Assembly (NCBI GenBank): GCA_963719325.1
Contig: CAVRBW010000014.1
Span: forward strand, 120,570-184,569
DNA length: 64,000 nt
From: DATBLE01 sp963719325
Lineage (GTDB): Bacteria > Actinomycetota > Thermoleophilia > Gaiellales > Gaiellaceae
Direction of reading: 5' to 3'
Positions 1-7,264 of this stretch are shown here, piece after piece; positions within the stretch are counted from its first letter, which is position 1; each line of letters starts with the position of its first letter. The position numbers and the translations under genes are program-made. The notes under the pieces were generated by a model, which saw only the letters and a program-made list of their open reading frames with translations, ran no database searches and was not told where the DNA came from.

Positions 1-292
1 CGCTGGTCACGGCCGCCGCATAGACCGGACTGCCGGCGCGCTGGGCGCGGGCCGTGTAGACGAGCGCTGCCGCGTCGGCTCCCAGCGAGACGACGTCGGG
101 CGCGTCGATCGCGAACGTCCGCCAAGGCTCCGCGCCGGCCACGGCGTCGAGCACCGGATCTCGCCCGGCCACGCCCCAGCCCGGAAGTATGTGGATCGCA
201 TCCGGGGCCAGGTTGGCGGCGTACCGTTCGCGGTCGCCCGCCGCTCGCCAGAACGCGTCCTCGAGCTCGAGCAGCTCCGTCTTCAGGCTCAT
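1..292 (-). CDS. SnoaL/NTF2-like protein (DUF4440 type), partial
   Basis: The gene starts with ATG at 292 and runs off the left edge, so about 97 residues are visible and the C-terminus is missing. The N-terminal helix (MSLKTELLELEDAFWRA) followed by an ADAIHIL-like strand and a GRDPVLDAV turn is the usual opening of SnoaL/DUF4440 cone-shaped NTF2-fold proteins, which are small cyclases, isomerases or ligand-binding subunits. No catalytic assignment can be made from the visible part. It is the last gene of a leftward group headed by tkt, 28 bp after the stop of the preceding small gene. A TAACCG box 6 nt upstream of the start could be a weak -10. Family is likely, substrate unknown. Confidence 0.7.
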   Translation of the reverse strand, partial: MSLKTELLELEDAFWRAAGDRERYAANLAPDAIHILPGWGVAGRDPVLDAVAGAEPWRTFAIDAPDVVSLGADAAALVYTARAQRAGSPVYAAAVTS

Positions 293-320
293 GCGGCGCG
301 GTTACCCGGATTCGCGACCG

Positions 321-563
321 CTAACCGGTCGGGTCAGGCTCGACATCGAATTCTTCGCCGATGTCGGGCTCCTTGCCGATCAGGTCGAGGATCTCCTTCG
401 GGAACGCCTCCGGCTCGCTCTCCCAGAGCTCGACGACGCCGAAGCGCTCGGTCGTTTCGTCCGAGATCCAAGTGCGATTGGGACTGGCGGCGATGTATGA
501 GCGCACCTCGTCGAGGCTCGTCTTCGAGTCGGCGAGGTTCCAGAGCAGGAGACGGACGATCAT
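321..563 (-). CDS. Small hypothetical protein (80 aa)
   Basis: Eighty residues beginning MIVRLLLWNLADSKTSL and ending in an acidic tail (GEEFDVEPDPTG). The N-terminal strand, the central helix and a VVELWESEPEAF strand-turn segment suggest a small alpha/beta fold such as a dimeric ferredoxin-like barrel, but no family is recognised. Its ATG overlaps the stop of the upstream U32-like gene in an ATGA arrangement (560-563), so the two are very probably translationally coupled and co-transcribed. No signal peptide or membrane segment is visible. Confidence 0.7.
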   Translation of the reverse strand: MIVRLLLWNLADSKTSLDEVRSYIAASPNRTWISDETTERFGVVELWESEPEAFPKEILDLIGKEPDIGEEFDVEPDPTG

Positions 564-1504
564 GTGGCTGCGGCGAGAGGTCGCGGGACGGCGAGGTCGG
601 CGGCGCCGAGCGGCGAGGTCGCGGGCGCGTAGCCCGAGCGCGCGAGCAGCTCCATCCCGAGCCGGGCGCGCCGGACGCGCTCGCGGGAGAGGGCCACCGT
701 CGTCGCCTCGAGGTGCGTGCCGGCCGGATAGACGTCCGGGGCGTTCCGCAAGCCGAACTTGACGTAGACCGGGGACGCGACGCGGATCAGCTCCGGGATC
801 TCGTGCAGGCGGACGAAGCCGCCGACGTTGTCGGGCGCCTCCACGTAGACGTCGAGAGGGACGTCGACCGTTGCCCGGATCGCCGCGATCTGCGCGAGCG
901 ACAGGTCGGTCGGCAGGTTGATCGTGTCTGCGCCGAGGTCGGCGAGGACCCGTGCGGCAGCCGGATTCGCCGCCGGCAGCATCACCGAGACCTTCGCCTG
1001 CATCTCGGCGGGCACGAACCCGGCGCTGCGGGCGTCCGCAAACGCCGCCAGCACCCCGAGGTCGGCGATCAGGACGCTGCGGAAGCCGTGCTCGGCCGCC
1101 CGGCGGGCGTCGTCGAGGCAGGCCACGACCTGTTCCTGCCCGCGTGCAGACGGGGCGACGACCGCTCCTGCGGCCGACCGGGCCATCGCCGAGGTGTCCC
1201 AGCCGGCATTCGGCCGGGCGAAGAGGCTGACCTCGACCTGGGCGTCGGCCGCGAGGCGCGCGATCTCGTCGAGCTCCTCGTCCGTGAGCAGGAAGACTCC
1301 GCTCCCCTGCGAGACGCGATGGATGGTGACCTCGAGACGTGCCGCCTCCTCGAGGACGGCCTCGAGGCATCGCGGGCCCTCGGTGCTCGGGATCTCGACC
1401 CGGTACTGGGCGCCGTCGGGAAAGCGCTTCGCCGAGTCGGGCAGCTCGTTCAGGTCGCCGCCCGGAAGCCCGATCGACCGGAGGAAGTCGCGAGTCTCGC
1501 TCAT
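560..1504 (-). CDS. U32-like TIM-barrel protein
   Basis: 314 residues from ATG 1504. The protein alternates beta strands and helices throughout (for example FRSVLIADLG, SAGFVPAEMQAKVSVML, DTINLPTDLSLAQIAAI, VYVKFGL), the pattern of a TIM barrel, and most resembles actinobacterial proteins annotated as peptidase family U32. Proteolysis has not been shown for most of that group; some U32 relatives are RNA- or cofactor-modifying enzymes, so function is open. A TAGGGT box at 1512-1517 ends 7 nt before the ATG, which fits a leaderless transcript. The 3' end overlaps the next small gene by 4 bp. It lies 20 bp downstream of the ABC-F gene. Confidence 0.6.
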   Translation of the reverse strand: MSETRDFLRSIGLPGGDLNELPDSAKRFPDGAQYRVEIPSTEGPRCLEAVLEEAARLEVTIHRVSQGSGVFLLTDEELDEIARLAADAQVEVSLFARPNAGWDTSAMARSAAGAVVAPSARGQEQVVACLDDARRAAEHGFRSVLIADLGVLAAFADARSAGFVPAEMQAKVSVMLPAANPAAARVLADLGADTINLPTDLSLAQIAAIRATVDVPLDVYVEAPDNVGGFVRLHEIPELIRVASPVYVKFGLRNAPDVYPAGTHLEATTVALSRERVRRARLGMELLARSGYAPATSPLGAADLAVPRPLAAAT

Positions 1505-1524
1505 TCGGGCGACCCTAACGGACG

Positions 1525-3474
1525 TCAGGTCTGCGCCTGCTCGAACAGCGTCTCCCAGCGCTCCAGCAGCGACCGCAGCTGGTCCCGTGCCGCGCGGTGG
1601 GCGGCGAGCAGATCGACGTCGGCCCAATCCGAGGCCAACCGGCGTTCGAGCTCGGCGAGGGCCTCTTCCCGGCGCGCGATGTCCGCCTCGATCCGCTCGA
1701 GCTCGCTCGACCGGCGCGGCTCAGGTCGTTCCGGCCTTGTCTTTCCTTGTGACCGTTGTAACCCAGTGTCTGACACCGGGGGTGTGACGTTTGTGGAACT
1801 TCGCGCTTCGCGTGCGCGCACGTAGTCGGCCCAGCCGCCGTCGTAGCTGCGGATCGTTCCGTCCCCGATCGCCAGCGTGCGCTCGGCGACGGCATCGAGC
1901 AGGGCGCGGTCGTGGGAGACGAGGAGCACCGTCGCCGGGAAGTTCTCGAGCGCCGACTCGAGCGCCTCGCGGCTCTCCAGGTCGAGATGGTTTGTCGGCT
2001 CGTCGAGGACGAGCAGGTTTGCTCCGGATGCGACGACCACGGCCAGGGCGAGCCGGCGCCGCTCGCCGCCGGAGAGCACGGATACCGGCTTCTCGTGGGC
2101 CTCCCAGCCGGAGAACAGGAACCGGCCGAGCAGGTTCTGGGCCTGCGGCCGCGCGAGGCTCGTCATCGACTGCACACAGTCGAGCACGGAGCCCCGCTCG
2201 TCCAGCTCAGCCTCGTGCTGGGAGAAGTACGCGGGAATCACGCCGTGGCCCAGCCGAGCCGCCCCTGCTGCCACGGGGCGCCGGCCGAGCAACGTCTCGA
2301 GCAGGGTCGTCTTCCCGCTCCCGTTCGGGCCGACGAGGGCGACGTGCTCGCCACGCTCGATCGCGAACGAGACGTCGGCAAGGAGATCCTTGTCGCCGGC
2401 AGCTAGGTCCAGACCTTCGACCTCGACCACGGTTCGTCCGCTCCGCGGCGGCTTGAGGAAGTCGAAGCCGAGCCTTCGCGACCGCCGCTCGAGCAACGCG
2501 AGTTCTGTGGCCGCTTCGGCCCGTCCCTCTTGCAGGCGGCCGATGTGGCTGAGCTTGGCCTGAGCCTGCTTGGCCTTGCTCTTCTTGTACCGAAACCGGT
2601 CGACGAAGCGCTGAAGCCGCGCGATGTCCGCCTCGTAGCGCTCGATTGCCTTCGATGCGTTCAACGAGCGGGCCGCCTTCTCGCGGCGCCAGAGATGCCA
2701 CTGCCCCGGGAAGTACGTCGAGCGACCGGCCTCCAGCTCGAGGACGGCGGTTGTCGTCGCTTCGAGAAACCAACGGTCGTGCGCGACGAGGATCACGGCG
2801 GCGTCGAGCCCGACGAGCGTCCGCTCGAGCCACTCGAGCCGGTCGACGTCGAGGTGGTTCGTCGGCTCGTCGAGCAGCAGCAGGTCGGGATCACCGGCCA
2901 GCGCCCGTGCGAGCGAGGCCCGCGTCAGCTCGCCGCCGGAGAACGTCTCGAGCCGCCGGTCGAGCTCGGCGTCGGCAAAGCCGAGCTCGCGCAGCGTGGC
3001 GAGCGACCGCTCGCGCCACGCATACCCGCCGGCGTGCTCCAAGCGGCCCTGGGCCTCCGAATAGCGTCGCAGCGTCTCCGGCCCATGGTCGCCCGTGGCC
3101 ATCGCCGTCTCCAGCCGCCGCAGCTCCTGCTCGAGCTCGACGAGGTCGCGCGCACCGAGCAGGGCGTACTCTCGGAGCGACAGCCCCCCTGGGTTGGACG
3201 AGGGCGCCGGCGGGCTTTGCCCGACGGCGCTACCGAAACTGCGCAGAGGCGGCCGCTGGTCGTGGAGCGCGACCCGCGTCCCCTTGTCGAACACGAGCTG
3301 CCCGGCGTCGACCCCGGTCTCGCCGGCCAGCATCCGCAGCAGCGTCGTCTTGCCGGCGCCGTTCGGGCCGGAAAGCGAGAGCCGCTCGCGGCGCTCGACC
3401 TTGAACGAGACGCCCTCGAAGAGCAGCCCGCCGGAGAGCTCCTTGCGGAGGTTGGTTCCGATGACGACGGCCAT
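1525..3474 (-). CDS. ABC-F family ATPase
   Basis: 649 residues from ATG 3474, no membrane segments. Two ABC cassettes are present: the first with Walker A GPNGAGKTT, signature SGGEL and Walker B LLLLDEPTNHLD; the second with GPNGSGKTT, SGGERRR and LLVLDEPTNHLD. Between them is the basic linker (IARLQRFVDRFRYKKSKAKQ) typical of ABC-F factors that bind the ribosomal E site, and the C-terminus is a predicted coiled coil (SSELERIEADIARREEAL). Members act as translation factors (Ettas) or antibiotic-resistance proteins; which one cannot be told. The tract between cassette 2 and the coiled coil (NVTPPVSDTGLQRSQ) is encoded by a repeat also present at 52281-52458, so it looks like an in-frame repeat insertion. 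It follows tkt by 19 bp. Confidence 0.9.
   Translation of the reverse strand: MAVVIGTNLRKELSGGLLFEGVSFKVERRERLSLSGPNGAGKTTLLRMLAGETGVDAGQLVFDKGTRVALHDQRPPLRSFGSAVGQSPPAPSSNPGGLSLREYALLGARDLVELEQELRRLETAMATGDHGPETLRRYSEAQGRLEHAGGYAWRERSLATLRELGFADAELDRRLETFSGGELTRASLARALAGDPDLLLLDEPTNHLDVDRLEWLERTLVGLDAAVILVAHDRWFLEATTTAVLELEAGRSTYFPGQWHLWRREKAARSLNASKAIERYEADIARLQRFVDRFRYKKSKAKQAQAKLSHIGRLQEGRAEAATELALLERRSRRLGFDFLKPPRSGRTVVEVEGLDLAAGDKDLLADVSFAIERGEHVALVGPNGSGKTTLLETLLGRRPVAAGAARLGHGVIPAYFSQHEAELDERGSVLDCVQSMTSLARPQAQNLLGRFLFSGWEAHEKPVSVLSGGERRRLALAVVVASGANLLVLDEPTNHLDLESREALESALENFPATVLLVSHDRALLDAVAERTLAIGDGTIRSYDGGWADYVRAREARSSTNVTPPVSDTGLQRSQGKTRPERPEPRRSSELERIEADIARREEALAELERRLASDWADVDLLAAHRAARDQLRSLLERWETLFEQAQT
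1755..1800 (-). repeat. REP-like element inside the ABC-F gene
   Basis: On the minus strand the sequence reads CGTCACACC, then CCCGGTGTCAGACACTGGG, then a TACAACGG tail. GTGTC-A-GACAC is a perfect inverted repeat. The same order (CGTCACACC, GTGCCAGGCAC or GTGCCAGACAC, CTGGGGACG, AACGG) forms the 50-bp tandem units at 52281-52458. Here it stays open in the ABC-F frame and codes for a flexible linker before the C-terminal coiled coil. Confidence 0.6.
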
Positions 3475-3493
3475 GCCGCCGTACAGGCTAGTG

Positions 3494-5341
3494 CTAGGTC
3501 GCCGGTGCTCCCGCCTGGACGAGCGTGCGCGCAGCCTCCGCGATCGCCGCCGCGTCGATCCCGTACGCGGCCAGGAGCTCGGCCGACTTGCCCGACCGCG
3601 GCATCTCCCTGACGGCGAGGCGTCGTACCTGCGCGTGTGCATCGCGGTCTGCGAGCGCACCGAGCACGGCGTCGCCCAGCCCGCCTTCGGGCCAATGATC
3701 CTCGGCGACGACGAGCCGGCCAGTTTCCTCTGCCGCCGATGCGAGCGCGTCTCCGTCGATCGGCTTGATCGAGTAGCAATCGACCACCCGGGCGCGGATG
3801 CCTTCCTCGGCGAGCGTATCGGCCGCCTTCAGCGCTTCGTGCACGGTGATCCCGCAGCCTACGAGCGTGACCTCGTCGTCTCCGGACGAGCGGAGCACGC
3901 GGCTGCCGCCGACCGGGAAATCCTCGTCCGGCCCGTAGAGGACAGGCGTGTCGGGGCGAAGCGTGCGGAGGTACGAGATGCCCTCGAGGTCGGCCATCTG
4001 GGCGACTAGGCGCACGGTCTGGTTCCCGTCGCTCGGGTGGAGGACGGTCGAGCCGTGCACCGCGCGCATCATCGCGACGTCCTCGAGCGCCATCTGCGAC
4101 GGGCCGTCCTCGCCGATCGAGATCCCGGCGTGCGACCCGGAGAGACAGAGCGTCGCGCGGCTGATCGCAGCCATCCGGATGAAGTCGTACGCCCGCGAGT
4201 GGAAGGCGGCGAACGAGGACGCGAACACGCGCCAGCCACGCGCCTGCAGGCCGACGGCGGCCGCGGCCATCTGCTGCTCGGCGATGTACATCTCGAAGTA
4301 CCGGTCCGGATGGGCGTCGCGGAAGATCTCGGCGAAGGTCGAGTTCGAGACCTCCCCGTCCAGGGCGACGACGTCGCCGCGAGCCGAGCCGAGCGCGGCG
4401 AGGGCCTCGCCGTAGGCCTTGCGCGTCGCCACCTTGCCGCCGACCTCGTACCGCGGCAGCTCGACTGCGCTCGTCTCGAATCGATGCTGCTCGCCCGGCT
4501 CCGGCTTCGCGACCTCGACGGCGATGTTGCGCAGACCGCCGAGCTCCTCGATCGCCGCGTCCGGATCGTCGAGTGGCTTCCCGTGCCAGCCCGGCTTGTC
4601 CTCGACCGCCTTGACCCCCTTGCCCTTGACCGTGCGCGCGACGACGACCGTCGGCTTGCCGGTCGTCGCGGCCGCATCGCGGTAGGCGGCGTCGATCTGC
4701 TCGACGTCGTGGCCGTCGATCTCGATCGTGTGCCAGCCGAAGGCACGAGCGCGCTCCAGATAGCGCTTGAGGTTCCAGCCGTTCATCGTCTCGCCGCGCT
4801 GGCCGAGGCGGTTGACGTCGAGGATCGCGGTCAGGTTGTCGAGCTCGTAGTGCCCGGCGTGCTCGAACGCCTCCCAGATCGAGCCCTCGGCGGACTCGCT
4901 GTCACCGCACAGCACCCAGACCCGGTACGGCAGGCGGTCGAGGTACTTGCCGGCGATTGCCATTCCGACGCCGATCGGGAGCCCCTGGCCGAGCGAGCCG
5001 GTGGCGACGTCCACCCAGGGGATCAGCGGCGTCGGATGCCCTTCGAGCATGCTCCCGAACTGCCGGTAGGTGAGCATCTCCTCGTCCGTGATCGCGCCTG
5101 CGGCGCGAAACATCGCGTACAGGAGGGTCGACGCGTGGCCCTTCGAGAACACGAGCCGGTCGTTCGTCGCCAGGTCGGGCCGGTCGAAGTCGTAGCGCAG
5201 GTGCTCGGCGAGCAGGACCGCCATCAGGTCGGCCGGGGACATCCCCGACGTGGGGTGTCCGGACTTGGCCGCCGCGGCGCAACGCACCGAATCGACCCGG
5301 AACTGCTGTCCGAGCTCACGCCAGAGTTGGGCGCCGTCCAT
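3494..5341 (-). CDS. tkt: Transketolase
   Basis: 615 residues. Transketolase moves two-carbon ketol units between sugar phosphates in the non-oxidative pentose phosphate pathway, using thiamine diphosphate and a divalent metal. The TPP-binding segment GDSESAEGSIWEA followed by ILDVNRLGQ is clear around residues 140-170, the N-terminal catalytic histidine sits in KSGHPTSG, and the central pyrimidine domain (AEQQMAAAAVGL, GPSQMALEDVAMMR) and C-terminal domain are complete. At 615 residues it is slightly shorter than bacterial Tkt (about 660-700) and closer to the form seen in several actinobacteria. It is divergent from rpiB with only 20 bp between start codons; a TACGTT box 8 nt before its ATG suggests a leaderless mRNA. 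Confidence 0.95.
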   Translation of the reverse strand: MDGAQLWRELGQQFRVDSVRCAAAAKSGHPTSGMSPADLMAVLLAEHLRYDFDRPDLATNDRLVFSKGHASTLLYAMFRAAGAITDEEMLTYRQFGSMLEGHPTPLIPWVDVATGSLGQGLPIGVGMAIAGKYLDRLPYRVWVLCGDSESAEGSIWEAFEHAGHYELDNLTAILDVNRLGQRGETMNGWNLKRYLERARAFGWHTIEIDGHDVEQIDAAYRDAAATTGKPTVVVARTVKGKGVKAVEDKPGWHGKPLDDPDAAIEELGGLRNIAVEVAKPEPGEQHRFETSAVELPRYEVGGKVATRKAYGEALAALGSARGDVVALDGEVSNSTFAEIFRDAHPDRYFEMYIAEQQMAAAAVGLQARGWRVFASSFAAFHSRAYDFIRMAAISRATLCLSGSHAGISIGEDGPSQMALEDVAMMRAVHGSTVLHPSDGNQTVRLVAQMADLEGISYLRTLRPDTPVLYGPDEDFPVGGSRVLRSSGDDEVTLVGCGITVHEALKAADTLAEEGIRARVVDCYSIKPIDGDALASAAEETGRLVVAEDHWPEGGLGDAVLGALADRDAHAQVRRLAVREMPRSGKSAELLAAYGIDAAAIAEAARTLVQAGAPAT

Positions 5342-5361
5342 GCACGTGTAACGTAGCTGTC
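5342..5361. promoter_or_regulatory. Overlapping divergent leaderless promoters of tkt and rpiB
   Basis: Only 20 bp separate the two start codons. On the plus strand TTGGGC (5327-5332), a 16-bp spacer and TAACGT (5349-5354) end 7 nt before the rpiB ATG. On the minus strand TACGTT (5350-5355) ends 8 nt before the tkt ATG. There is no Shine-Dalgarno sequence for either gene. This is the spacing expected for leaderless transcripts, and the two -10 boxes overlap almost completely, so the two promoters should compete. Inferred from sequence only. Confidence 0.5.
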
Positions 5362-5829
5362 ATGAGGGTGGCAGTCGCGTTCGACCACCGTGGCGTGAAG
5401 CTGCGGGAGCGAGTGCTACAGGAGCTCGACGGCCTCGGACACGAGACGGTCGACCTCGGTGCGACGGACGGTTCTGTGCGAATCGACTATCCCGACAAGG
5501 CCCGCGAGATCGGCGACGCAGTCCGCTCCGGAGACGCCGAACGCGGCGTGCTCATCTGCGGCTCGGGGGTCGGCGCCTCGATCGCCGCGTCCAAGATCGC
5601 AGGGATCCGGGCCGCTATCTGCCACGACGTCTACTCGGCCCACCAGGGCGTCGAGCACGACGACATGAACGTGCTCTGCCTCGGCTCGGAGGTCGTCGGT
5701 GCCGAGCTCGCCGCCGACCTCGTCCGGACGTTCCTCAACGCCCGCTTCGGGGGAGGAGAGCGGTATCTCGAACGACTTCAGAAGATTTCGGCGTTGGAAG
5801 AGGGTCTCGTTGCGGAACGACCGGAGTAG
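5362..5829 (+). CDS. rpiB: Ribose-5-phosphate isomerase B
   Basis: 155 residues of the RpiB/LacA/LacB family, which interconverts ribose 5-phosphate and ribulose 5-phosphate. The N-terminus (MRVAVAFDHRGVKLRE) carries the phosphate-binding D-H-x-G region; the active-site loop reads LICGSGVGASIAASK, with serine where E. coli-type RpiB has threonine and with the cysteine base retained; CHDVYSAHQGVEHDDMNVL is the conserved second half. It opens the rightward central-carbon cluster and is divergent from tkt. LacAB-type isomerases share the fold, but the neighbouring pentose phosphate genes favour RpiB. Confidence 0.92.
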   Translation: MRVAVAFDHRGVKLRERVLQELDGLGHETVDLGATDGSVRIDYPDKAREIGDAVRSGDAERGVLICGSGVGASIAASKIAGIRAAICHDVYSAHQGVEHDDMNVLCLGSEVVGAELAADLVRTFLNARFGGGERYLERLQKISALEEGLVAERPE

Positions 5830-5924
5830 GAAATGAGATCTTGCGGGCCTTTGAGCATGGAGATCGGTGGGCGCAGCCGGGCTTTGCGCGGCGGAGCTCC
5901 GCTGCGGTTGAAGGTTGAGGACCC

Positions 5925-5964
5925 TGAAGGAGGGGGCCTGTGGGGGAACCACGGGTTCTCCCAC
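5925..5964 (+). repeat. GGGGGAACC hairpin repeat, copy 1
   Basis: GAAGGAGGGGGCC followed by a hairpin with arms GTGGGGGAACC and GGTTCTCCCAC, lying 20-60 nt upstream of the transaldolase start. The same block recurs at 17536-17576 (minus) and, less exactly, at 26079-26117. The 157-bp gap 5830-5986 that holds it has no other clear feature. The hairpin could be a terminator after rpiB or a leader structure for tal. Confidence 0.6.
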
Positions 5965-5986
5965 GTTCGCTTAGAAAGGACCAGTC

Positions 5987-7093
5987 ATGCCTGATTCCCG
6001 ACTGCACCAGCTCTCACGACTCGGGCAGAGCGTCTGGATCGACTATCTCTCGCGCGACCTGCTCCACTCGGGCTCCCTGGCGCGGATGATCGAGGAGGAT
6101 GCCGTCAGCGGCGTCACCTCGAACCCGACCATCTTCCAAAAGGCGATCTCGCAGGGCACCGCCTACGACGACCAGCTGCGCGAGCTGCTCGGTCACGAAC
6201 AGGACGCCAAGGAGATCTTCATCGCGCTGGCCGGCCGCGACATCGGCGAGGCCTGCGATCTGATGCGCAAGGTGTGGGACGGCGGCAAGGGCCTGTCCGG
6301 CTACGTTTCGATGGAGGTCGACCCGACGCTCGCGTTCGACACCGTCGGAACCGCCAACGAGGCGGCGCGGCTGCACGCGCTCGTCGACAAGCAGAACCTG
6401 TACGTGAAGATCCCCGGGACGAAGCAGGGCCTGCCTGCGATCGAGGACATGATCGCCGCCGGCAAGTCGATCAACGTCACGCTGATCTTCTCGCTCGAGC
6501 GCCACCGCGAGGTGATGGAGGCGTACATCCGCGGGATCGAGCGGCTGGTGGAGGCAGGCGGCGACCCTCGTCCGGTCTCGTCCGTCGCCAGCTTCTTCGT
6601 GTCCCGTGTCGACAGCGAGGCGGACAAGCGGCTCGACGCCATCGGCGGCCACGACGAGCTCAAAGGCAAGCTCGCGGTCGCGAACGCGAAGCTCGCCTAC
6701 CAGAACTGGCAGGAGGCGTTCTCCGGCGAGCGCTGGCAGGCGCTCGAGGCAAGGGGCGCATCGAAGCAATGGTGTCTGTGGGCCTCGACGTCGACCAAGA
6801 ACCCGGCCTACCGCGACGTGCTCTACGTCGAGGAGCTGATCGGGCCTGACACGGTGAACACGATGCCCGAGGAGACGATCGAGGCGTTCCAGGATCACGG
6901 TGAGGTGGCGGTCACCCTCGCGCAGGGAATCGACGAGTCCAGGCAGCTGTTCGACGACCTCGCGTCGGCCGGCGTCGACGTGGACGACGTCACCCGCGTC
7001 CTGGAAGAGGAAGGCGTGCAGAAGTTCTCGGACTCCTTCGAGGAGCTGCTCGACGGCATCCGGGCTAAGCGCGGGGAGCTTGTCTCCGCCTGA
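5987..7093 (+). CDS. tal: Transaldolase
   Basis: 368 residues. Transaldolase transfers a dihydroxyacetone unit from sedoheptulose 7-phosphate to glyceraldehyde 3-phosphate through a Schiff-base lysine. Diagnostic segments are GVTSNPTIFQKAIS near residue 40, MEVDPTLAFDT near 110, the catalytic-lysine strand NLYVKIPGT near 140, NVTLIFSLERH near 165, and SVASFFVSRVDSEADK near 205. AGAAAGGACC, 5 nt before ATG 5987, is a usable ribosome-binding site. In many actinobacteria and proteobacteria this protein is fused to a glucose-6-phosphate isomerase; here the isomerase is a separate gene 171 bp downstream. Confidence 0.95.
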   Translation: MPDSRLHQLSRLGQSVWIDYLSRDLLHSGSLARMIEEDAVSGVTSNPTIFQKAISQGTAYDDQLRELLGHEQDAKEIFIALAGRDIGEACDLMRKVWDGGKGLSGYVSMEVDPTLAFDTVGTANEAARLHALVDKQNLYVKIPGTKQGLPAIEDMIAAGKSINVTLIFSLERHREVMEAYIRGIERLVEAGGDPRPVSSVASFFVSRVDSEADKRLDAIGGHDELKGKLAVANAKLAYQNWQEAFSGERWQALEARGASKQWCLWASTSTKNPAYRDVLYVEELIGPDTVNTMPEETIEAFQDHGEVAVTLAQGIDESRQLFDDLASAGVDVDDVTRVLEEEGVQKFSDSFEELLDGIRAKRGELVSA

Positions 7094-7264
7094 CCCGCCT
7101 CCCTGGGCGGCGCCGACTGCGGCCGGCGGAGCCGGCCTCCGCCGGCGCCTGACGCCGCTGGACGGCAGGATGCGGCGCCCGCGGCCGCGAGGCCGTACCA
7201 GCTGTACTGTCCTCGCGTCCGCGGGCAGCGCCTCCTTTGCCAGCGCCGCCCCAGAGAGCCGGGC

